From an uncultured Oscillospiraceae bacterium (lineage in GTDB: Bacteria > Bacillota > Clostridia > Oscillospirales > Acutalibacteraceae), in contig USMJ01000029.1 of assembly GCA_900555805.1 (NCBI GenBank), positions 1 through 8,872 of the forward strand: a stretch of DNA of 8,872 nt, given 5' to 3'. A program made the position numbers and the translations under genes. The notes under the pieces are model-generated. The model was not told the origin of the DNA and made no database searches. It saw nothing but the letters and a program-made list of their open reading frames with translations. Shown here one piece after another: positions 1 through 7,159 of the stretch; within the stretch, counting starts at the first letter, position 1, and each line of letters opens with the position of its first letter.

Positions 1-105
1 CCCTGCAATGTTGTCAGAGCAACATTCGACGGTCTTTCAAAGCTTCGCAATATTGAAGAAGTCAGCGCAGTTCGCGGAAAGACCGCAAAAGAAATATTAG
101 GTTAA
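1..105 (+). CDS. rpsE: 30S ribosomal protein S5, C-terminal fragment (cut by window edge)
   Basis: Only the last 34 codons are present, in frame from base 1, ending in TAA at 103-105. The peptide runs from PCNVVRATFDGL to a C-terminus with VRGKTAKEILG, which matches the conserved end of S5, where the NVVRAT strand packs against the second S5 domain. S5 sits in the 30S subunit near the decoding site and acts in translational fidelity. The gene is truncated by the window edge, not broken. Its TAA stop overlaps the ribosome binding site of the next gene (AAGGAGGGG, 104-112), the usual rpsE-rpmD arrangement of the spc operon. The identification rests on the tail sequence plus the following rpmD-rplO-secY order. 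Confidence 0.93.
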   Translation, partial: PCNVVRATFDGLSKLRNIEEVSAVRGKTAKEILG

Positions 106-120
106 GGAGGGGCGGTAAAC

Positions 121-300
121 ATGACGAACGTTAAAGTTAAACTTGTCAGAAGCCTTATCGGCAGCAAGAAAGATCAGATCGCTACCGCCTATGCACTTGG
201 TCTTCGCAAAATAGGGGACGAGGCTATCCAGCCGAACAATCCTCAGACACAGGGTAAGATTAAGAAAATCGGACATCTTATCGAGGTTACTGAAGCTTAA
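121..300 (+). CDS. rpmD: 50S ribosomal protein L30
   Basis: A 59-codon gene encoding [14 protein letters not shown]... and ending ...[11 protein letters not shown]. The length is normal for bacterial L30 (about 58-60 residues), and the KVKLVRS-IG start, the ALGLRKIG segment and the [10 protein letters not shown] strand near the C-terminus are family hallmarks. L30 is a small surface protein of the large subunit. The start is fixed by AAGGAGGGG (104-112), which overlaps the rpsE stop. The rplO ribosome binding site begins 2 bp after its own stop, so rpsE, rpmD and rplO are probably translated in close succession from one transcript. Nothing is anomalous. Confidence 0.96.
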   Translation: MTNVKVKLVRSLIGSKKDQIATAYALGLRKIGDEAIQPNNPQTQGKIKKIGHLIEVTEA

Positions 301-317
301 ACAAGGAGGTGCGAAAT

Positions 318-761
318 ATGAAATTGCACGAACTTTCACCTGCGGCAGGTTCGACCAAAGAACGCAAAAGAATCGGTAGAGGCGCCGGCTCCGGCCAGGG
401 CAAAACTGCCGGTAAAGGCCACAAGGGTCAGTTAGCCCGTGCGGGCAGAGGCATGAGACCGGGCTTTGAAGGCGGTCAGATGCCTTTACAGAGAAGACTC
501 CCGAAGAGAGGCTTCAACAACATCTTTAGAAAGGAAATAGCAATCGTCAATCTTGCAGCTATCGACGCTGCATTCGATAACGGTGCTGTCGTTACTATTG
601 ATGCACTCATCGAAAAGGGCCTTGTTAAGAAGTCCCTCGACGGTGTCAAAGTTTTAGGACACGGTGAAATCAGCAAGAGCTTAACAGTTCAGGCCAACGC
701 TTTCTCTGAATCGGCTAAGCAGAAGATAGAGGCGGCCGGCGGTAAAGCAGAGGAGGTATAA
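318..761 (+). CDS. rplO: 50S ribosomal protein L15
   Basis: This encodes 147 residues, typical for L15. The Gly/Arg/Lys-rich N-terminal extension (residues ~10-55, with [18 protein letters not shown] and [11 protein letters not shown]) is the part of L15 that threads into 23S rRNA; the C-terminal globular domain carries VKVLGHGE, the conserved core motif. L15 is a late assembly protein of the 50S subunit. The reading frame is open upstream to a GTG at 309, but AAGGAGGT at 303-310 lies 7 bp before the ATG at 318 and overlaps the GTG, and family members start MKLHEL, so 318 is preferred. The last codons contain the ribosome binding site for secY (AGGAGGT, 751-757), implying translational coupling. 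Confidence 0.96.
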   Translation: MKLHELSPAAGSTKERKRIGRGAGSGQGKTAGKGHKGQLARAGRGMRPGFEGGQMPLQRRLPKRGFNNIFRKEIAIVNLAAIDAAFDNGAVVTIDALIEKGLVKKSLDGVKVLGHGEISKSLTVQANAFSESAKQKIEAAGGKAEEV

Positions 762-764
762 TCT

Positions 765-2105
765 ATGATTAAAACCTTCATCAACGCCTGGAAAGTGCCC
801 GATCTTCGAAAGAAGATGCTCTTCACCGCTCTGGTTGTTCTTATATTCAGAGTCGGTGCGGCTATTCCCGTTCCGTTCATCGTCGCCGGCGGTCTCGACG
901 CCGTCAAGACGGCAGGTGAATATTCAGAAACATTTTTACAGTATTTAAACATGATGACCGGTAACGCGTTCAACATGGGTACTATGTTCGCTCTGTCGAT
1001 CTCACCCTATATCAACGCTTCGATCATTATCCAGCTTCTCACAGTCGCTATCCCCGCTTTGGAGAAACTCTCCAAGGAGGGCGAGGAAGGCAGAAAGAAG
1101 CTGACCAAGATAACCCGTTACACGACGATAGGTCTGGCTATTATGCAGTCAATTGCATACTTCATCTATCTTCGTTCTCAGGGCGCTATCGTTACAAAAG
1201 CCGACGGAAGCCAGTATACAGGCATCGCGGCGGTATTTATGGGCGCAGTCGTTACCCTTTGTCTGACAGCCGGTTCAGCATTCATTATGTGGCTCGGCGA
1301 ACAGGTCAGCGACAGAGGTATCGGAAACGGTATTTCCATCATCCTCTTCGCGGGTATCGTTGCCCGTGTTCCGACCATGTGCGTTAACCTCTACGGTTAC
1401 CTCCAGCAGGGCGGCACAAACGGCGCTTACTACGCTCTCGTTCCCATCCTCGTCATCGGTATGCTCGGCATGATCGCCTATATCGTTTGGATGGATAACG
1501 CTGAAAGACGAATTCCCGTTCAGTACGCCAAGAGAGTCGTCGGCAGAAAGATGTACGGCGGACAGAGCACGCATATTCCGATCAAGGTCAATATGTCGGG
1601 CGTTCTTCCGATCATCTTCGCTTCCTCGATCCTCTCGCTTCCCGGTACGGTCGAAATGTTTGTTTCAAACAAGATCAAGACCGGCGGCTTCTGGGATAAA
1701 TTCTTCAACGTCTTTACCTCGAGCCACTGGGCATACGGAATCATGTATTTCGTCCTTATCATCTTCTTCGCTTACTTCTATTCAAGCATACAGTACAATC
1801 CGGTTGAAATGGCTAACAACATCAGAAAGAACAGCGGCATGATCCCCGGTATCCGTCCGGGCAAGCCGACCTCTGATTACATCAGCAAGATACTGTCAAG
1901 AATGGTACTGATGGGAGCCCTTCTTATAAGCGTTGTTGCGCTTATTCCGATCCTCTTCACTCAGTTCACCACCCTTGTTAAGGTTCCGATGCAGGTTTCA
2001 CTCGGCGGTACATCACTTATCATTATGGTCGGTGTCGCGCTTGAGACAGTCAAGCAGCTTGAGAGCCAGATGATGATGAGACACTATAAGGGCTTCCTTG
2101 ACTGA
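765..2105 (+). CDS. secY: Protein translocase subunit SecY
   Basis: A 446-residue polytopic membrane protein, the pore of the SecYEG channel that exports unfolded proteins with SecA or inserts membrane proteins with ribosomes. Ten hydrophobic segments are visible at roughly residues 19-39, 74-98, 119-137, 154-176, 185-205, 222-242, 276-293, 322-342, 380-400 and 408-427. Family signatures include the plug region after TM1, GEQVSDRGIGNGIS (178-191), the cytosolic loop with ERRIPVQYAKR (247-257), and PGIRPGKPT (361-369) in the loop that contacts SecA or the ribosome. The C-terminus ends in the usual short basic tail. The start codon is 3 bp after the rplO stop, with its ribosome binding site inside rplO. 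Length and architecture are normal; no anomalies are seen. Confidence 0.98.
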   Translation: MIKTFINAWKVPDLRKKMLFTALVVLIFRVGAAIPVPFIVAGGLDAVKTAGEYSETFLQYLNMMTGNAFNMGTMFALSISPYINASIIIQLLTVAIPALEKLSKEGEEGRKKLTKITRYTTIGLAIMQSIAYFIYLRSQGAIVTKADGSQYTGIAAVFMGAVVTLCLTAGSAFIMWLGEQVSDRGIGNGISIILFAGIVARVPTMCVNLYGYLQQGGTNGAYYALVPILVIGMLGMIAYIVWMDNAERRIPVQYAKRVVGRKMYGGQSTHIPIKVNMSGVLPIIFASSILSLPGTVEMFVSNKIKTGGFWDKFFNVFTSSHWAYGIMYFVLIIFFAYFYSSIQYNPVEMANNIRKNSGMIPGIRPGKPTSDYISKILSRMVLMGALLISVVALIPILFTQFTTLVKVPMQVSLGGTSLIIMVGVALETVKQLESQMMMRHYKGFLD

Positions 2106-2123
2106 TAATCAGGAGGATACGAA

Positions 2124-2756
2124 ATGAATCTTATTCTTTTGGGAGCTCCGGGCGCGGGAAAAGGTACGCAGGCGGAATTCATCTGCGAGAAACTTTCTAT
2201 TCCCGCGATCTCAACCGGCAACATAATCCGGGCCGCCTTAAAGAACGGCACGGAGATGGGCCTTAAAGCAAAGTCGTTTATAGAAGCGGGCCGACTTGTA
2301 CCTGACGAAGTCGTTATAGGTATTATCAAGGAAAGACTCGCCGAGGACGACTGCAAAAACGGATTTATTCTTGACGGATTCCCCAGAACGATCCCACAGG
2401 CGCAGGCGCTTGACGAAATGGGTATCCGTATTGACAAGGTTATAGACATCGAGGTTCCCGATGACACCATCGTGACCCGTATGTCAGGCAGACGTGTTTG
2501 CGCGAAATGCGGCAACTCGTATCACGTCGTTTATAAGGCGCCCAAAAACGAAGGCGTCTGCGATAATTGCGGCGGCGAGCTTGCCCAGCGCAAGGACGAC
2601 CATCCCGATACGGTTCTTGAAAGGCTCAAGATATATCATGAGCAGACGGAACCGCTCAAGGATTACTATGAGAAGAAGGGGATACTTCGCATAGTCGAGG
2701 GTCAGGAAGAGGTCAAAGACACGACCGCTCTCACCCTCAAGGCATTGGAGGACTAA
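2124..2756 (+). CDS. adk: Adenylate kinase (zinc-type LID)
   Basis: This 210-residue cytosolic enzyme interconverts ATP + AMP and 2 ADP. The P-loop GAPGAGKGT is at residues 7-15, the NMP-binding region at ~30-60 (with GRLVPDE at 56-62), DGFPRT at 84-89, and a long LID domain at ~123-160. The LID carries CAKC (126-129) and CDNC (146-149), a four-cysteine structural zinc site typical of Gram-positive long-form enzymes. Arginines R119, R123, R156 and R167 match expected phosphate-contacting positions. One deviation is STGN at 30-33, where E. coli and Bacillus have STGD; from memory Asn here also occurs in Clostridia. AGGAGGA at 2111-2117 sets the ATG. It sits between secY and map, its usual Firmicute position. 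Confidence 0.97.
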   Translation: MNLILLGAPGAGKGTQAEFICEKLSIPAISTGNIIRAALKNGTEMGLKAKSFIEAGRLVPDEVVIGIIKERLAEDDCKNGFILDGFPRTIPQAQALDEMGIRIDKVIDIEVPDDTIVTRMSGRRVCAKCGNSYHVVYKAPKNEGVCDNCGGELAQRKDDHPDTVLERLKIYHEQTEPLKDYYEKKGILRIVEGQEEVKDTTALTLKALED

Positions 2757-2758
2757 GC

Positions 2759-3511
2759 ATGGTAGTGCTCAAGACGACGAGAGAGCTCACTCTTATGAGA
2801 GAGGCCTGTCGGATATCGGCAGGAGCATTAAAAGTAGCGGGAGAGGCTGTCGAACCCGGCGTTTCGACCGAGGAGATCGACCGCATCGCATACAAATATA
2901 TAAAGAGTCAAGGCGCTGAGCCTAACTTCTTACATTTGTATGGTTTCCCGGCTACTGCATGCATATCCGTTAACGATGAGATCATTCATGGCATACCGAG
3001 CAAGAAGCGCATCCTGCGTCAGGGCGACATCGTCAGCATTGACTTGGGAGCGAAGATTGACGGCTATAACGGCGATAATGCTGCCACTTTTGCCGTCGGA
3101 GATATATCCGACGAAGCAAAGCGGCTGATAGACACGACCAGAGAATCACTCTATGAGGGAATCAAGGCCGCTGTCGTTGGCAACAAGATCGGCGATATAG
3201 GCTCCGCCGTTCAGCGCTACTGCGAGGCGAGAGGCTACGGCGTCGTCCGCGAATACACGGGTCACGGCGTCGGAAAGGCTCTGCATGAAGATCCTGCCGT
3301 GCCGAACTACGGCACGCCGGGCAGGGGCATGAAGCTGCTGCCGGGAATGACGATAGCCATAGAGCCGATGATAAATCAGGGCACCGCGGCTGTCAAACAG
3401 TTACCTGACGGTTGGACTGTGAAAACAAAAGACGGACTTCTGTCCGCTCATTTCGAACATACAATAGCCATCACGAAGGACGGTCCGAAGATTCTGACTG
3501 TCGCCGACTGA
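2759..3511 (+). CDS. map: Methionine aminopeptidase, type I
   Basis: A 250-residue cytosolic metalloprotease that removes the initiator Met from nascent proteins with small second residues, after deformylation. The five metal ligands of the pita-bread fold are all visible: D95, D106, H169, E202 and E233. The flanking catalytic histidines H77 (in DEIIHGIP) and H176 are also present. The two-residue offset from E. coli numbering and the lack of an N-terminal zinc-finger or SH3-binding extension indicate the short type Ia form. The ATG lies only 2 bp after the adk stop, with GGAGGA (2747-2752) inside adk, so the pair is probably translationally coupled. The linkage secY-adk-map-infA is classic for Bacillota. 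Confidence 0.97.
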   Translation: MVVLKTTRELTLMREACRISAGALKVAGEAVEPGVSTEEIDRIAYKYIKSQGAEPNFLHLYGFPATACISVNDEIIHGIPSKKRILRQGDIVSIDLGAKIDGYNGDNAATFAVGDISDEAKRLIDTTRESLYEGIKAAVVGNKIGDIGSAVQRYCEARGYGVVREYTGHGVGKALHEDPAVPNYGTPGRGMKLLPGMTIAIEPMINQGTAAVKQLPDGWTVKTKDGLLSAHFEHTIAITKDGPKILTVAD

Positions 3512-3521
3512 GGTGAAGAGT

Positions 3522-3782
3522 ATGGAGATGAAACCGGGTTCTCTCGTCAGATCGAAGGCGGGTCACGATAAAGGTGAGCTGCTCTGTGTGGTCGGACTTG
3601 AGGAAAAGACGGTTTGGGTATGCGACGGGCGTCAGCGGCCTTTGAACAGACCGAAGAAAAAGAACCCGAAGCACCTGGGCCTGTTACCCCTGACGCTTAG
3701 CGCAGAGGAAATGCAGAACGACCGAAGATTAAGAAAAACGCTTTTTAAACTCAAGAGCGAAACACAAAATCAAGGAGGGTAA
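3522..3782 (+). CDS. Small KOW-domain RNA-binding protein
   Basis: An 86-residue basic protein. Residues ~5-31 form a KOW-type motif ([14 protein letters not shown]...), the short beta-barrel found in ribosomal proteins L14e, L24 and L26 and in NusG. A positively charged stretch, [10 protein letters not shown] (43-52), and a Lys/Arg-rich helix-like tail follow. A small KOW protein between map and infA is known across Bacillota and is annotated as RNA-binding or L14e-like; its exact role is unsettled. The frame is open to a GTG at 3513, but that codon has no ribosome binding site, whereas AGGTGA (3511-3516) is 5 bp before the ATG at 3522. ATG 3528 is another possibility. The infA ribosome binding site is encoded in its last codons (Gln-Gly-Gly), implying coupling. 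A role in translation or ribosome assembly is inference from context. Confidence 0.88.
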   Translation: MEMKPGSLVRSKAGHDKGELLCVVGLEEKTVWVCDGRQRPLNRPKKKNPKHLGLLPLTLSAEEMQNDRRLRKTLFKLKSETQNQGG

Positions 3783-3786
3783 GCCA

Positions 3787-4005
3787 ATGTCAAAGCAGGA
3801 TATGATCGAAGTCGAAGGTACCGTAGTCGAAGCGCTGCCGAACGCAACGTTCCAGGTTGAGCTTGAAAACGGTCACAAAATCTTAGCGTCCATATCGGGC
3901 AAGCTCAGAATGAACTACATTCGTATTCTTGTCGGCGATAAGGTCAAGGTCGAAATGTCGCCTTACGACTTCAGCCGCGGACGCATCACATGGCGATCAA
4001 AGTAA
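3787..4005 (+). CDS. infA: Translation initiation factor IF-1
   Basis: This encodes 72 residues, the standard IF1 length, forming a single S1-like OB fold. IF1 binds the 30S A site and works with IF2 and IF3 during initiation. Conserved stretches include [16 protein letters not shown] (7-22), [23 protein letters not shown], and [12 protein letters not shown] followed by RGRIT. The final residues read WRSK where many species have a Tyr or Phe before Arg; an aromatic is kept, so this is likely neutral. The start is fixed by AAGGAGGG (3772-3779), 7 bp upstream and inside the preceding KOW gene, whose stop is 4 bp before this ATG. The downstream gap to rpmJ is 55 bp. Confidence 0.97.
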   Translation: MSKQDMIEVEGTVVEALPNATFQVELENGHKILASISGKLRMNYIRILVGDKVKVEMSPYDFSRGRITWRSK

Positions 4006-4023
4006 TATAAAAACACAAGCACA

Positions 4024-4039
4024 ATAAGCGCAGGCTTAT
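4024..4039 (+). other. Small hairpin between infA and rpmJ
   Basis: ATAAGC (4024-4029) and GCTTAT (4034-4039) are perfect complements around the four-base loop GCAG. There is no T-run after it, so it is not an intrinsic terminator. It ends 7 bp before the rpmJ ribosome binding site (TAAGGAGGT, ~4045-4053) and does not occlude it. It might affect mRNA stability or processing; a chance palindrome of this size is also plausible. Confidence 0.4.
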
Positions 4040-4060
4040 AGATTTAAGGAGGTAACTCAA

Positions 4061-4174
4061 ATGAAAGTCAGACCTTCTGTAAAGAAAATTTGCGAGAAGT
4101 GCAAGATTATTAAGCGCAAGGGCAAGGTCATGGTTATCTGTGAGAATCCCAAGCACAAGCAGCGTCAGGGCTGA
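4061..4174 (+). CDS. rpmJ: 50S ribosomal protein L36 (zinc-binding form)
   Basis: A 37-codon gene encoding [15 protein letters not shown]... and ending KHKQRQG. L36 is the smallest large-subunit protein and binds 23S rRNA near the A-site finger and the GTPase centre. The zinc-ribbon ligands C11, C14, C27 and H32 are all present, so this is the zinc-containing (C+) paralogue type, not the zinc-independent one. The length of 37 residues is the standard short form. AAGGAGGT (4046-4053) lies 7 bp before the ATG. It is followed after 35 bp by rpsM, the conserved infA-rpmJ-rpsM order of the spc/alpha junction. Confidence 0.96.
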   Translation: MKVRPSVKKICEKCKIIKRKGKVMVICENPKHKQRQG

Positions 4175-4209
4175 TCTGACGAAAACAAATTTGGAGGTGC
4201 AACTGACAA

Positions 4210-4578
4210 ATGGCTCGTATTTCAGGTGTAGACTTACCGAGAGAAAAGAGAATTGAAATTGCTCTTACCTATATCTACGGTATCGGTCGTAAAACTGCAA
4301 GCGATATCATTAAAGCAACAGGTGTAAATCCGGACGTAAGAGTCAAGGATTTGACCGAAGATGACGTTTCAAAGCTTCGTGAGTACATTGACCATCACGT
4401 TAAGGTTGAAGGCGATCTCAGAAGAGAAACGGCGTTTGATATTAAGAGACTTATCGAAATCGGTTGCTATCGCGGTGTCCGTCACAGAAAGGGCCTGCCC
4501 GTAAGAGGTCAGAGATCCAAGACGAACGCTCGTACGCGTAAGGGTAAGAAAAAGACGATAGCAAACAAGAAGAAGTAA
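4210..4578 (+). CDS. rpsM: 30S ribosomal protein S13
   Basis: A 122-residue protein beginning [14 protein letters not shown], the canonical S13 start. The helix-two-turn-helix core is seen as [13 protein letters not shown] (residues ~18-30). The conserved [25 protein letters not shown] block (~89-113) and a Lys-rich tail follow; the tail reaches into the decoding region and contacts P-site tRNA. S13 sits in the 30S head and forms inter-subunit bridges with 23S rRNA and L5. A strong site, GGAGGTG (4193-4199), is 10 bp before the ATG, slightly longer spacing than its neighbours. It is the first gene of the classical alpha operon, but no separate promoter is evident in the 35-bp gap, so read-through from the spc genes is likely. 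Confidence 0.97.
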   Translation: MARISGVDLPREKRIEIALTYIYGIGRKTASDIIKATGVNPDVRVKDLTEDDVSKLREYIDHHVKVEGDLRRETAFDIKRLIEIGCYRGVRHRKGLPVRGQRSKTNARTRKGKKKTIANKKK

Positions 4579-4595
4579 GTTAGGAGGATGCTATT

Positions 4596-4997
4596 ATGGC
4601 AAAACAGGCTGGTAAAAAGACCACCATTCGCCGCCGCCGTGAGAAGAAGAATATTGAGCGCGGTGCGGCCCATATCCAATCCACCTTCAACAACACCATC
4701 GTTACCATAACCGACACTCAGGGTAACGCTGTTTCATGGGCAAGCGCAGGCGAAATGGGCTTCAGAGGCTCAAGAAAGTCAACGCCGTTCGCAGCTCAGA
4801 CAGCCGCCGAGACAGCAGCTAAGGCCGCTATCGATCATGGTATGAAGACTGTTGAAGTATATGTAAAGGGTCCGGGTGCAGGCCGTGAGGCAGCAATCAG
4901 AGCTTTACAGACTGCCGGTTTGGACGTAACACTCATCAAGGACGTTACTCCGATCCCGCATAACGGCTGCCGTCCGCCGAAAAGAAGACGTGTATAA
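4596..4997 (+). CDS. rpsK: 30S ribosomal protein S11
   Basis: A 133-residue protein of normal length. It has a basic N-terminal extension rich in Lys/Arg (residues 1-22), then the S11 core with [19 protein letters not shown] (~27-45), [31 protein letters not shown] (~91-104) and the C-terminal block [15 protein letters not shown]11 lies on the platform of the 30S subunit next to the mRNA exit path and the Shine-Dalgarno helix, partnering S7 and S18/S6. TAGGAGGAT precedes the ATG with normal spacing. It lies 17 bp after rpsM and 22 bp before rpsD. Nothing is unusual. Confidence 0.97.
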   Translation: MAKQAGKKTTIRRRREKKNIERGAAHIQSTFNNTIVTITDTQGNAVSWASAGEMGFRGSRKSTPFAAQTAAETAAKAAIDHGMKTVEVYVKGPGAGREAAIRALQTAGLDVTLIKDVTPIPHNGCRPPKRRRV

Positions 4998-5019
4998 CCT
5001 AAACAGGAGGTAACAACAC

Positions 5020-5646
5020 ATGGCAAGATATACCGGTGCGGTATGCAAGTTATGCCGTCGTGAAGGCAAGAAGCTTTTCTTAAAGGGTGACAGATGTTAC
5101 ACCGGCAAGTGCGCTCTTGAGCGCAGAGCTTACGCCCCCGGACAGCATGGCCAGGGCCGCAAGAAGAATTCCGAATACGGTCTGCAGCTTAGAGCTAAGC
5201 AGCAGGCAAGACGCTACTACGGTATCCAGGAAGGTCAGTTCCATAAGTATTTCATCATGGCTGAGAAGAAGGCCGGCGTAACCGGTGAAAACCTTCTTCA
5301 GATCTGCGAAAGCCGTCTGGACAACGTAGTTTATACACTGGGCTGGGCAAGCTCCCGTGCGGAAGCAAGACAGCTCGTTACACACGCTCATTATCTCGTT
5401 AATGGCAATAAGGTCGACATTCCGAGCTACCTTCTCAAGGTCGGCGATGTCGTATCCATCAAGTCAAAGAGCCGTGACAGTGAAAAGATCAAGGCCGTCG
5501 TTGAGAACAACGCTTCTCGTCCGGTACCGGCATGGCTTGACCTTAACCGCGACGCGCTTGAAGCTAAGGTAGTCGCTCTTCCGACGCGCGACCAGATCGC
5601 CGCCGATGTTGAGGAGCATCTCATCGTCGAGTTCTACTCTAAGTAA
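5020..5646 (+). CDS. rpsD: 30S ribosomal protein S4 (zinc-binding form)
   Basis: A 208-residue protein, slightly longer than the 200-206 common in the family. The N-terminus carries four zinc-ligand cysteines, C9, C12, C26 and C31 (C-X2-C-X13-C-X4-C), marking the zinc-containing form; many bacteria have lost them. [13 protein letters not shown] follows, then the S4 RNA-binding domain (~residues 98-160, with [21 protein letters not shown] and HYLVNG). S4 is a primary 16S rRNA binder that nucleates 30S assembly and often autoregulates its operon: in E. coli it represses the alpha operon, in Bacillus its own leader. CAGGAGGT (5004-5011) precedes the start. The gene is followed by the longest gap in the array, 136 bp with two RNA-structure candidates. 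Confidence 0.97.
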   Translation: MARYTGAVCKLCRREGKKLFLKGDRCYTGKCALERRAYAPGQHGQGRKKNSEYGLQLRAKQQARRYYGIQEGQFHKYFIMAEKKAGVTGENLLQICESRLDNVVYTLGWASSRAEARQLVTHAHYLVNGNKVDIPSYLLKVGDVVSIKSKSRDSEKIKAVVENNASRPVPAWLDLNRDALEAKVVALPTRDQIAADVEEHLIVEFYSK

Positions 5647-5656
5647 TAAGCGAATT

Positions 5657-5720
5657 GATAATGTTTTTGTGTACGCCCGAGGTCTGTACACACCCGGGGC
5701 GTACCTCAAAAAATATTATC
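5657..5720 (+). repeat. Long imperfect inverted repeat in the rpsD-rpoA gap
   Basis: The core GTACGCCC (5671-5678) pairs perfectly with GGGCGTAC (5697-5704) around an 18-nt loop. Pairing continues outward after a small internal loop: G5669-C5707, TTTTT (5664-5668) with AAAAA (5709-5713), a G-U at 5663/5714, and GATAAT (5657-5662) with ATTATC (5715-5720). That totals about 21 pairs in 64 nt. It starts 11 nt after the rpsD stop. No T-run follows the 3' arm, so it is not a typical intrinsic terminator. It could be an RNase III-type processing site, a stability element, or a binding site for S4 or another operon protein; these roles are inference. Confidence 0.65.
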
Positions 5721-5742
5721 GGCGGTTAACAAGATTTCACCG

Positions 5743-5760
5743 GCAGGTCTTAGGATCTGC
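5743..5760 (+). promoter_or_regulatory. Hairpin immediately upstream of the rpoA ribosome binding site
   Basis: GCAGGTC (5743-5749) and GATCTGC (5754-5760) form a 7-bp stem with one G-U pair and the tetraloop TTAG. It ends 7 nt before AGGAGGG (5770-5776), the rpoA ribosome binding site. The stem leaves that site free, so it may help keep it accessible, mark an mRNA 5' end after processing, or bind a regulator. Function is not established. Confidence 0.5.
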
Positions 5761-5782
5761 ATTCAGAAAAGGAGGGTTTTGA

Positions 5783-6733
5783 ATGATTGGTATCGAAAAA
5801 CCGAGGGTTGAAACCGTTGATCTCACTGCGGACGGAACCTACGGCAAGGTAGTCGTTGAGCCTCTTGAAAGAGGATACGGAACGACGATCGGCAACAGCC
5901 TTAGAAGGGTGCTGCTTTCCTCTCTGCCCGGTTACGCTATAACATCCGTTAAAATCGACGGCGTGCTTCACGAATTTTCAACCATCCCGGGTGTCAAAGA
6001 AGACGTAACAGAAATCGTTCTTAATCTCAAGAGCGTAATACTCAAAATCCACGGCGAAGACCCCAAGACAGTTTATATTGAAGCTAACGGAGCGGGCGAA
6101 GTCACCGCAGGCGACATTTCGCATGATTCCGAGGTTGAGATCCTCAACCCCGATCTTCACATCTGCACTCTCGACGCCGACGCGCACGTCAGCATGGAGA
6201 TGACTGTCGACAAGGGTCGCGGCTACGTTTCAGCAGAGCGCAACAAGCAAATTTTAAATCCGCCGATCGGCGTTATTGCTGTTGACTCTATCTATACTCC
6301 GGTGTTGAAGGTGAACTATACGGTTGAAAACACCCGTGTAGGTCAGATAACAGACTATGACAAGCTCACGCTTGAGGTTTGGACTAACCAGACGATCTCC
6401 GTCACGGAAGCCGTCTCGCTCGGCGCCAAGTTTCTCAACGAACATCTCAGTCTCTTCAGCGGTCTCTCCGACGAGGCTTATGAAACAGAGATAATGGTTG
6501 ATAAGGGTGACGATGACAACAAGAGGATCCTTGAGATGACTATTGAGGAACTTGACCTGTCTGTTCGTTCGTTCAACTGCTTGAAGAGAGCGGGCGTCAA
6601 CACTGTGGAGGACCTGACTACGAAGACAGAGGAAGACATGATGAAGGTCAGAAATCTCGGCAAGAAGTCTCTTGACGAGGTTGTGGCTAAGCTTCATTCA
6701 TTCGGACTTGACCTTCGCAGTGAGGACGAATAA
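5783..6733 (+). CDS. rpoA: DNA-directed RNA polymerase alpha subunit
   Basis: A 316-residue subunit of normal Firmicute length that dimerises to scaffold beta and beta' and contacts promoter UP elements and activators. The N-terminal domain (residues ~1-235) shows [20 protein letters not shown] and [13 protein letters not shown], conserved in alpha dimerisation and beta binding. A short acidic linker follows (~240-251). The C-terminal domain (~252-312) has [17 protein letters not shown], with R262 and N265 at the positions of the E. coli DNA-binding residues R265 and N268, and the [10 protein letters not shown] helix-hairpin-helix. AGGAGGG (5770-5776) gives the ATG. It lies 136 bp after rpsD, behind two candidate RNA structures, and 34 bp before rplQ. 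The intact UP-element residues fit the A/T-rich DNA before the rRNA promoter further on. Confidence 0.98.
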   Translation: MIGIEKPRVETVDLTADGTYGKVVVEPLERGYGTTIGNSLRRVLLSSLPGYAITSVKIDGVLHEFSTIPGVKEDVTEIVLNLKSVILKIHGEDPKTVYIEANGAGEVTAGDISHDSEVEILNPDLHICTLDADAHVSMEMTVDKGRGYVSAERNKQILNPPIGVIAVDSIYTPVLKVNYTVENTRVGQITDYDKLTLEVWTNQTISVTEAVSLGAKFLNEHLSLFSGLSDEAYETEIMVDKGDDDNKRILEMTIEELDLSVRSFNCLKRAGVNTVEDLTTKTEEDMMKVRNLGKKSLDEVVAKLHSFGLDLRSEDE

Positions 6734-6767
6734 GAATTACCTATAACGGTTAAAGGAGTGAATTTAT

Positions 6768-7109
6768 ATGCCAGGAACCAGAAAACTCGGTAGAACAAGC
6801 GACCACCGCAAAGCGATGCTCAGAGGCATGGTTACTTATCTTTTAGAGAACGGCAAAATTGAAACGACCGTTACAAGGGCAAAGGAAGTTCGTGCAATGA
6901 CCGAGAAGATGATAACTCTCGGCAAGCAGGGCACGCTTCACGCAAGAAGACAGGCTTTAGCATATGTAACTAAGGAAGACGTAGTTACAAAGTTATTCGC
7001 TGAAATTGCCCCGAAATACAAGGAAGTAAACGGCGGTTACTGCCGTATTATCAAGACAGGCCCCAGAAGAGGCGATGCGGCAGAAATGTGCATTATCGAA
7101 TTAGTCTGA
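6768..7109 (+). CDS. rplQ: 50S ribosomal protein L17
   Basis: A 113-residue protein, the usual length for the short bacterial form. It begins [20 protein letters not shown], the near-invariant L17 start, followed by [20 protein letters not shown] (~24-43), and ends with the [19 protein letters not shown] block (~89-107). L17 lies at the rim of the peptide exit tunnel in the 50S subunit. AAAGGAGTG (6752-6760) is 7 bp upstream of the ATG. It is the last gene of the array, with a strong terminator 16 bp after its stop. In many Bacillota the next genes would be ecfA1-ecfA2-ecfT-truA-rplM-rpsI; none is present here. Confidence 0.97.
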   Translation: MPGTRKLGRTSDHRKAMLRGMVTYLLENGKIETTVTRAKEVRAMTEKMITLGKQGTLHARRQALAYVTKEDVVTKLFAEIAPKYKEVNGGYCRIIKTGPRRGDAAEMCIIELV

Positions 7110-7124
7110 TAATATGAAATAGAG

Positions 7125-7151
7125 AAAGCAGCTCTTCGGAGCTGCTTTTTT
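7125..7151 (+). terminator. Intrinsic terminator after rplQ
   Basis: AAAGCAGCTC (7125-7134) and GAGCTGCTTT (7139-7148) form a perfect 10-bp stem with the stable UUCG tetraloop (7135-7138), followed by six T residues (7146-7151). This is a textbook Rho-independent terminator for the end of the spc/alpha transcript. The opposite strand has only a short, interrupted T stretch, so termination is likely stronger on the + strand. Confidence 0.95.
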
Positions 7152-7159
7152 GCGTTTAT

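Noticed and set aside
309..317. GTG at 309 as the rplO start
   Set aside because: It lies within the ribosome binding site for the ATG at 318, and L15 proteins begin MKLHEL.
3513..3521. GTG at 3513 as the start of the KOW protein
   Set aside because: No ribosome binding site precedes it, and the AGGTGA that overlaps it serves ATG 3522.
5671..5704. GC-rich hairpin after rpsD as an intrinsic terminator
   Set aside because: The 3' arm is followed by CTCAAAAAATATT with no T-run, and the T-run lies 5' of the stem, so transcription into rpoA should continue.
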